Of a DNA stretch of 64,000 bases, positions 57,950 through 64,000 are shown in pieces. The translations under genes and the position numbers were made by a program. The stretch comes from Mikania micrantha (taxonomy: Eukaryota > Streptophyta > Magnoliopsida > Asterales > Asteraceae): positions 60,872,700 through 60,936,699 of the forward strand of contig CM018680.1 of the NCBI GenBank assembly GCA_009363875.1, in the 5' to 3' direction. Below the pieces are notes generated by a model. It was not told the origin of the DNA. It did not search any database and saw only the letters and a program-made list of their open reading frames with translations. Numbering within the stretch: position 1 is the stretch's first letter; each line of letters begins with the position of its first letter.

Positions 57950-58122
57950 ATAACGATGTGGAAAACAAGACAGGAATTCTCTACAATGACACTGTAGACC
58001 AATGGAAGGGATGTAGCGCAGCTTGGTAGCGCGTTTGTTTTGGGTACAAAATGTCACGGGTTCAAATCCTGTCATCCCTACCTATTACTGCTCCTTTGAG
58101 CAGTAACGAGGGATTTTTTACT
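57950..58122 (+). other. Nuclear insertion of plastid DNA (trnP-UGG neighbourhood)
   Basis: The tRNA at 58007-58080 is flanked by sequence I recognise as plastid-like: ACAGGAATTCTCTACAATGA with CACTGTAGACCAATGGAA upstream and CCTATTACTGCTCCTTTGAG with CAGTAACGAGGGATT downstream. These flanks are like the trnW-trnP-psaJ region of plastid genomes. Borders are approximate, and the upstream part could begin earlier. Confidence 0.65.
58007..58080 (+). tRNA. trnP-UGG: tRNA-Pro(UGG), plastid-type
   Basis: 74 nt. The acceptor stem AGGGATG pairs with CATCCCT. The D arm is GCGCAGCTTGGTAGCGC; anticodon stem TTTGT/ACAAA with loop TTTGGGT (anticodon TGG, 58040-58042); T arm CGGGTTCAAATCCTG. All arms pair as in functional plastid trnP. 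CCA is not encoded. Being in the nucleus among transposons, it is most likely a silent transferred copy. Confidence 0.9.
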
Positions 58123-58875
58123 TACGCTAATTATAAAATTGTATATAAAATTAATAAATTGGTTATATAATTAAGTTGGGATTGTGTATTCAAGCATCTG
58201 CATCTCATACATTATTGCGTGGTTCTATCCTATCAACATCAGTGGCTTTTGGGGTTTGTCGTTTGTTCACCTACGTATACACCACAATGCTCGGTGGGAC
58301 TTCCCTTTGAATGTCCCCATCCCTGTTATAAGGGCCACCCTTTTAAAGTTTTATACCTCCTATTCTTTAATTAAATTATATTATTAAAAAATTGTATTGT
58401 TTGTAGGAACAATGTTAATAGTAATACACACCTACAATGCTTCCTACTTCCAGTTGTCTAGATAAAAGAATAAGAATCTTATTTTGGTAATAGTTATTAA
58501 TTCACTTGTACAATTTACGTTTCAAACTGTTAAAATTGTAGGTATCTTTGAGCTGTAGGTGTCTTAATAAGAAGCAACATATTTATCTTATTACGGTATG
58601 TTTCAGTCTATTAATCTCATGATGATAACGTTTACTTTCATCACATACTTTTAAACACTATTAAATAGTAAAACTTTACTAGGTGTGTGTCTGTATAGAC
58701 ACTAAAGCTTAGGAATCAAATGGTCTTGAGTTCGAATTCCACAAGGGTTTTTTTTCAAAGTATTTAGTTTTTTTCAAAACTTGTGACTTGATAATGAATA
58801 TGATCGAGTGATACTACCTGTGACACGACGATACTCCAGTGATCAAGAAATTAGCCGTTTAAAAGAAATTAAAAA
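58123..58875. other. Spacer, no firm feature
   Basis: Contains a TTGAGTTCGAATTCC stretch (58727-58741) that resembles a pol III B box, but no complete SINE or tRNA. Otherwise AT-rich. Confidence 0.4.
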
Positions 58876-59308
58876 TCTATATCTATATAATAAATAAAGG
58901 TTTTATAATTATATGCCACATGTCATGTTTTTAGACCATTTAAAAATTGTTTTCTCACCTCTCTCTCTCATAATAAATGTTAATTTTATGCCATTTTTTT
59001 TAATTAAGTTTTGATTTTTTTCTTTTCTCTCTCCTATTAAAATTCAAATATTTAACATGCATAAGTGTGTAATACATCTATGTTTAATGTTATATGTGTG
59101 TGTATTAAGAAACATTTTTTATAAATTTTTATTTTTAAAGTTTTATTGTATAAAAAAGGTATAACTAATGTTATTAGTTTTAATATAATCATTTAAATTC
59201 AAGAAGATGTAATAAACTTATTTTAATTATGTAAATTTATGATGACATAATTATAAAGTCGCATATTTTTAATTCGCAACCCGTGTAATAAACGGGTGTA
59301 TAACCTAG
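58876..59308 (+). mobile_element. Short non-autonomous Helitron
   Basis: It begins TCTATATCTATATAATAAAT after an A and ends with hairpin ACCCGT-GTAATAA-ACGGGT (59279-59297), GTATAAC and CTAG before a T. TC start, 3' hairpin, CTRR end and A|T insertion are the Helitron rules. It is 433 bp, AT-rich and non-coding. The same 3' end occurs at 40078. Confidence 0.78.
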
Positions 59309-60072
59309 TAATAATAATATAAGACTCGACTCATAAAGGTCTCACATCTTATCCTTTTGTGTTAAAGTGTTTTGCGTTTGGCGTCCACAATGTTTCTTGA
59401 AATAGAACTCTCACTAGACAAAACATGTTGGAAATGAAATTATTTTATCACGTCATGAGCCCTATTAGTAAGGTGATTCATTAAGTTGAAATGAAATATA
59501 AAGGATAATAAAAATAATAAATGTTGGAAAAATTACGTAAATGAGTAAAGTAGGTTTGTTCTCTTAGTTGGAAAATGATTTTTTAATAAACTTTTAACAT
59601 AACTATATGTAACTTTTGTCAACGTAACTGTTATTTACTTGCTTTTGATCTACTATGTAAAAGATTTGCAACAAACCCAAACTTAGTTCAAAATAGAGCT
59701 CGAATGAATGAAATATCAATCCTTAAAGTTGGGCTTTTGAAACAGTGAAAATTGGTAAGAGGAAGTTTACTTCCAAATAACAACTTTCGAAGCTTCTGAA
59801 TAAGAACGTTCGAAGCTTCCGAAGAACAACCTCTTAAGCTTTTGAGCATTCGAGACTTCAAAAGTTTTGAAGAACAGCTTCCTTAGCTTCCAGACTTCCA
59901 AAGCTTCAAAACTTTAAACAAACCCCATTAATTAGTTGAAACTGAAAATGATTTACATTTTAAGAAATAAAGTGCATTGAAGATGTTCAAAGCATTTTAT
60001 TAAAATGTTTCAACTCGGTTTTACTATAAATCTTGAAACAAACCTTAGTTGTAAAGTACTAGGGAATTTTAA
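59309..60072. other. Spacer with GAAGCTTC microrepeats
   Basis: Between about 59786 and 59915 the words CGAAGCTTC, AGCTTCC and their near-palindromic variants recur 6-8 times. The rest is AT-rich without genes. Confidence 0.5.
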
Positions 60073-60538
60073 GGATGTAGACGAGCAAAGCCGAACCCAA
60101 GCTCATCAAGGCTCAAGCTTAGCTTTTTATGACTAAATAGAGCTCGAGCTACACGCTCGGCTCGTTAGGAATTTTGACGTTCAAGATCGGCTCGTTTTTT
60201 TTATTATCTAATATATTTATTTTAATTATTACTTTAATATATATTTATAATTATACTTCTCAAATTTAACATTAAATATGATTTAAATATATTTATCATA
60301 ATTTTAAAGACAAAAATAATTAATTACATAATTATACACTTATTAGGATAAATAAAAATTATATAAATAAAAAGCTCGTTTAGACTTGCAAGCCGACTCA
60401 AGCTCGATATGTGAAGCTCGGGTTCGATAACTAAACAAGTGGATTTGTTCAATAAGTAAGCCGACTGTACTGGTTCAAGCTTTTTACCGATTTAACCGTA
60501 GATAGTTCACTAGCTGGCTTGATTTGTTTATACTCCCA
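60073..60538. mobile_element. hAT-like MITE (AAGCTCG-rich)
   Basis: The left end GGATGTAGACGAGCAAAGCC and the right end (complement of GGGAGTATAAACAAATCAAG) are imperfect TIRs. The flanks are rich in CTCGAGC and AAGCTCG words in both orientations around an AT-rich centre. The pattern is that of a common plant hAT MITE type. No clear 8-bp duplication remains. Confidence 0.55.
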
Positions 60539-60891
60539 GTGAATTCCTACTTCTTTTAAAGATAACATTTCATGTGCTATAGTCGTTCGTGACGATACAA
60601 AGTGCTCTGACTATTTTATCGGAGAAAACCATGAGATTTCTTGAAAAGACTTCATTTTAAGAGACCTGTCTTAAACACGAATATTCTGTCACAATCTTTT
60701 TCTTATGTTTTTGCTATTTATTTTATCTCTTAATTCATTTGTAGTTATATTGTAATTTCTTGCTTTCCTTCATTTTCTACCGGTGTTTCTATTTTATTGT
60801 ATGTACGATTTATACAATAAATAACCGATTGTTTGTATCTAAAGATTTATACAATAAAAAAACGATTGCTTGTATCTCTACTATAATAGGG

Positions 60892-61131
60892 ATACCAATG
60901 AGGCATTGTCTCAATGGTACCTCAATATTCTTCCATATGGTAAGTCTTGGTTCCAATCCTTCCCGCAGCAAAATAGGGGTATGAGGGGGGTCAGGGGGTT
61001 TTTCCAGTGGGGTTTTTCCAGCAGGGTTTCCTCCTGAGGTGGTTGTGGTGGCTCATAGGAGGTCCATGTAACTAGACCTTGGTGACATGACCTGGAAACA
61101 GTGAGTTCACACGATTGAGATCTTCGCCGTT

Positions 61132-61135
<4 letters not shown>
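60892..61135 (+). mobile_element. tRNA-derived SINE, copy 3
   Basis: A-box-like TGTCTCAATGGTACC (60907-60921), B-box GGTTCCAATCC (60950-60960), body with GGGGGGTCAGGGGGTTTTTC and GGTGGCTCATAGGAGGTC, and the end CGCCGTTCAA. Here the tail has become a (TA)n run (61134-61183) instead of poly(A). No clean target duplication. Confidence 0.85.
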
Positions 61136-61183
<48 letters not shown>

Positions 61184-61185
<2 letters not shown>

Positions 61186-61742
61186 TGAATATAATAAATG
61201 ACACTTATAGTTAATGCAACAAGATTATTAGAATGCTCTTCATGGAAAAGGTGTTTGTACATATAAGTAAAAATGTGGGATATGTGAAAACCTCAATAAA
61301 CCATAAGGTCAGGATTCACTATCAATAGCATTAGGTGTGGGGATATAATCATAAAAAGTGAAAAACAGGTACAAAAATGAAGTAATTGACTGTGATTACA
61401 AAGTACAAATTTAGAGAAAACACACATCAAGTGTACTTACATGTACTTTGAGTTCCTATAATTTGAATGACTACAAATGATATCAGACATTGACTCCACT
61501 ATTTTAAAGGCTCAAAACTAATTGTAAATATATATAGGGCCATGTACCAATATCCATACATTTTTTTTTGTTCATACCTTTAACATAAATGTTTCTTTGT
61601 TTAATTTTATCAGGTATGATGGTAGGTTAATCTTAAATTGCCTGTTGTTTCATATGTTTGAGAATTTAATAACAGGTTGGATGTGTTAATTAAAATTGGC
61701 AACTGTTTTATATAGTTGTACTTATCTATTTTGTGGACTGTG
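61184..61742. other. AT-rich spacer, no feature seen
   Basis: Nothing recognisable. Confidence 0.4.
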
Positions 61743-61945
61743 TTGCAAGGGCGAATTTTTGTTGAGACTATGGGGCGACCGCCCTCCTGTTTTTCCGTCC
61801 GTAATGTTAATTTTTCGGCCGAAATGCGATTTTTAGTTTAAAATAAAGGTTTCGCCCCCCTCGATTCAAAAAATTAACATGTATTTTGGATTGCCAAAAT
61901 TTTCGTCCCCCTCTCAAATCGACCAAGCTCTGCCACTGCTGTGGT
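61743..61945. mobile_element. Transposon remnant with CGACCGCCC stretch
   Basis: A GC-rich island runs from TTGCAAGGGCGAA through GGGGCGACCGCCC and GTTTCGCCCCCC to CTCTGCCACTG, flanked by CTGTG on both sides. Its wording is like fragments common in plant transposon DNA. The class is unresolved. Confidence 0.35.
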
Positions 61946-62272
61946 GATGAAGATTTAATATAGAGGCATATATAGGTCTCCTGTAAAATATCACATTAAC
62001 ACAATAATAGGTTAACATGTATTGTTTTTATATAATTTTGCTCAATTTTGAAACGAAAAATGATACAATTCATATCACAAAGGGACACAATTTTACAAAA
62101 TTTGATGCATCGTATATTACTAGCTGATTTAAATGGGTTTCTACTTGATCTTTTAACATCTCATGTAAGTGTTTGATAAAAAAACATAATGAAGTATGTT
62201 TTACACTATTAGTTTTGGAAATTAATTGACTATTTAATGATAATGTGTTATTTTATAAATTTATACGAGCAA

Positions 62273-63779
62273 TACTACTACAAAAATGAGCAAAAACGAC
62301 CAAAATTTGCAACCGACTAAAATAGTCTCAAAATTAGCGACTGTATAGCGATCAAAATAAAAGTCTTAGCAAAAGTAACTACCAAATCGAAATTGGATGC
62401 GAAATCAACGACTTGCCTAAAATAGGTCGCAAATTAGCGATGAATTTTGTTTTCGTCAAAAAATAATCGCAAATATAGCAACGGATTTCTTTTGGTTATA
62501 AAGACGGTTGCTAATTTTTGTGATAAAAATAAAAATATAAAATCGCAATTTAATTGGTCGCAAAAATTGTCGCAAACAAAGTTACCAAAATTACTCCAGT
62601 CGCAAAATACAATTGTTAACTTTAAAAGTAAAATAAAAATTAATTTGGTCTAAAAAGCAAGTGCAAAATTAGCTACATAAATTATTTCAGTCGCAAAATT
62701 AGCGATTGTTTTTTCGGTTAAAAAATGGTCGCAATAGAGCAACAAAATTGTTTTGGTCACAAAGATTGTTGCTACTTTTGTGAAAAAAAAAAGTAAAAAT
62801 ATAAATTCACAATTCATTTTGTCGCAATTATGGTCGCAAATAAGGCTACCAAAATTGACCCGCTTGCAAAAAGTAATTGTTAGATTTTGAAAGTTAAATT
62901 AATGGAACTACTTGGTCTAAAAAAAGGCCGCAAAATTAGCTACAGAAATTTTTGGTCGCAAACTATAGTCATCGATATTATAAAGACATAAGAAAATAAA
63001 ATAAAAACCAAATAAAACACAAATATAACTACCACTATTCTTTTGACAACAACTATAATTGTTGATTTCTTTCAATAATAATTGATATTAAAGAAGTTAC
63101 AAAAATGACCACAAATACATTGACTTAAAGAAAAGTCTCAATTTTAGTTAACAAAATTGATTTGGACACAAATAGGGTTAATTTTGTTTATAATGAACAT
63201 TTGTGTTTCATATTTAGGTATTGATTTATCATCTACAATAATTAGTGAAAAACTTCAATCACTTGTTCATTATATACATTTTTGCAACTGAAGTGGTGGT
63301 TGCAAAGTTGGTTGGAGGTTTATAACACACCTTGATTGGAAAACTTGTTGCAAAATGCGAGTTTGTAAATTGGTCACTCATGATTTTGGTCGCAAAATTA
63401 GTCAGAAATAGATTTGGTAGCAACTTTGGTTGCAAACAATTCGGTCGCAAGTTGGCCGCAAAAAGATTCTATTGCAAATGTTTTCTGTCACGGTTCTAGT
63501 CTCAAATCCTTCCAGTCGTAATTCTGGTCACTAAAAGTTAGGTTGGAAAATCTGTTGCAAACATAATTGGTTGCAATGTTGGTCTCTAAAATTTCAGTCG
63601 CAAATCCGTCGTAAAAACATTTGATCACAAATTCATTTGCTAATTTTGCGAAATCGGTTGCAACAATATTTTGGTCGCAAAAAATGGTTGCAAAAATAAT
63701 TACCACTGAAATTGGTTACAATATTTTGTGACTGTTTTGCGACCGTTTTTATGGTCGCAAATGCTCTTTTCTGTATATA
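62273..63779. mobile_element. Non-autonomous CACTA element
   Basis: The left end TACTACTACAAAAATGAGCA (C of CACTA replaced by T) and the right end ATGCTCTTTTCTGTA are inverted repeats. Almost the whole 1.5 kb consists of GGTCGCAAA, TCGCAAAATTAGC and TTGGTCGCAA words, mostly one orientation in the left two-thirds and the opposite near the right end. Such subterminal motifs are the transposase binding sites of CACTA elements. No coding region. A tandem duplication of about 260 bp occupies 62470-62960. The 3-bp target duplication could not be read. Confidence 0.78.
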
Positions 63780-64000
63780 ACGTACCTAAAAGTGATTATT
63801 AAAGTAATTGTTTTTATGAATTCTCTAGATAGATTTGTAATTTTTCCAATTAACCCGACTCACTCAAACCCATTTTTATTGACCCTTTACCCGGTAATTA
63901 AAATTTCTAGATCCGTTAGTGCTATTTTGTTTCGCAAAACTAAAAGTATATATTTCCTAAGACGCATTTCTTCATCTTGCCATATTGTCTAGCAAAATTA
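63780..64000. other. Right edge, no feature seen
   Basis: AT-rich sequence with no supported feature up to the window end. Confidence 0.4.

Noticed and set aside
58690..58760. Possible tRNA or second SINE family
   Set aside because: Only a B-box-like GAGTTCGAATTCC is present; no acceptor stem, A box at the right distance or 3' tail could be shown.
62447..63706. Several 63-72 residue frames
   Set aside because: Made of repeated GGTCGCAAA motifs of the CACTA element in different frames; not coding.

Overview
This window looks like transposable-element-dominated intergenic DNA from a large-genome eudicot plant. The evidence is AT-rich DNA full of long Ty3/gypsy chromovirus LTRs, a FAR1-type Mutator-like element, hAT, CACTA and Helitron relics, a tRNA-derived SINE family, and a short plastid-derived segment carrying trnP-UGG. 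The styles of gag-pol, LTR and MULE resemble those of the daisy family (Asteraceae), but that is an inference from recall. I found no intact host protein-coding gene.

Layout. 1-4.7 kb: a degenerate 80-bp tandem array, one SINE with a perfect 15-bp target duplication, (TA)n-embedded foldback elements and a GC-rich hAT-type MITE. 4.8-10.6 kb: a truncated, decayed gypsy gag-pol on the minus strand, split in gag by a 2.4-kb solo LTR. 11.56-25.36 kb: a complete, young gypsy element on the minus strand (two 4.49-kb LTRs, PBS, PPT, TSD CAAAA) whose gag-pol is spoiled by an early stop and a 2-nt loss. It landed inside a coiled-coil plus membrane-anchor ORF, whose upstream part is now the left arm of a 0.9-kb palindrome (25.48-26.39 kb). 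26.4-31.3 kb: AT-rich DNA with (TA)n-associated foldback MITEs and a CACTA end. 31.3-39.2 kb: a Mutator-like element with TIRs built from TACGTGGCGTACA-like palindromes. It carries a decayed FAR1/MULE/SWIM transposase fused to an OTU-protease-like domain, plus a second ORF, and a 2.5-kb LTR-like insertion splits it. 41.3-55.7 kb: one solo LTR into which a hAT MITE, a 4.5-kb solo LTR and an internally deleted gypsy element were inserted, each with its own target duplication. 55.7-64 kb: a 171-bp duplication, the plastid tRNA segment, a 433-bp Helitron, another SINE, a hAT-like MITE and a 1.5-kb non-autonomous CACTA element.

The most interesting signal is shared by LTR families that are otherwise divergent. 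Five LTR types (at 7.9, 11.6/20.9, 43.3, 51.6 and 41.3/54.5 kb) have the same sense-strand layout: a splice-donor-like block (AG|GTGAGTTC), then a variable region usually holding family-specific tandem repeats, then a GAACTCACC block, then 34-43 nt later an acceptor-like CAG. In three families the two blocks are perfect 11-12 nt reverse complements, and between families they change together (CAT/ATG against CTAG/CTAG). This suggests a conserved leader intron or long-range RNA stem that encloses the expandable repeats.

The loci do not work together as a pathway. They record serial transposition, solo-LTR formation, and decay largely by C-to-T changes of the kind expected from deamination of methylated DNA.
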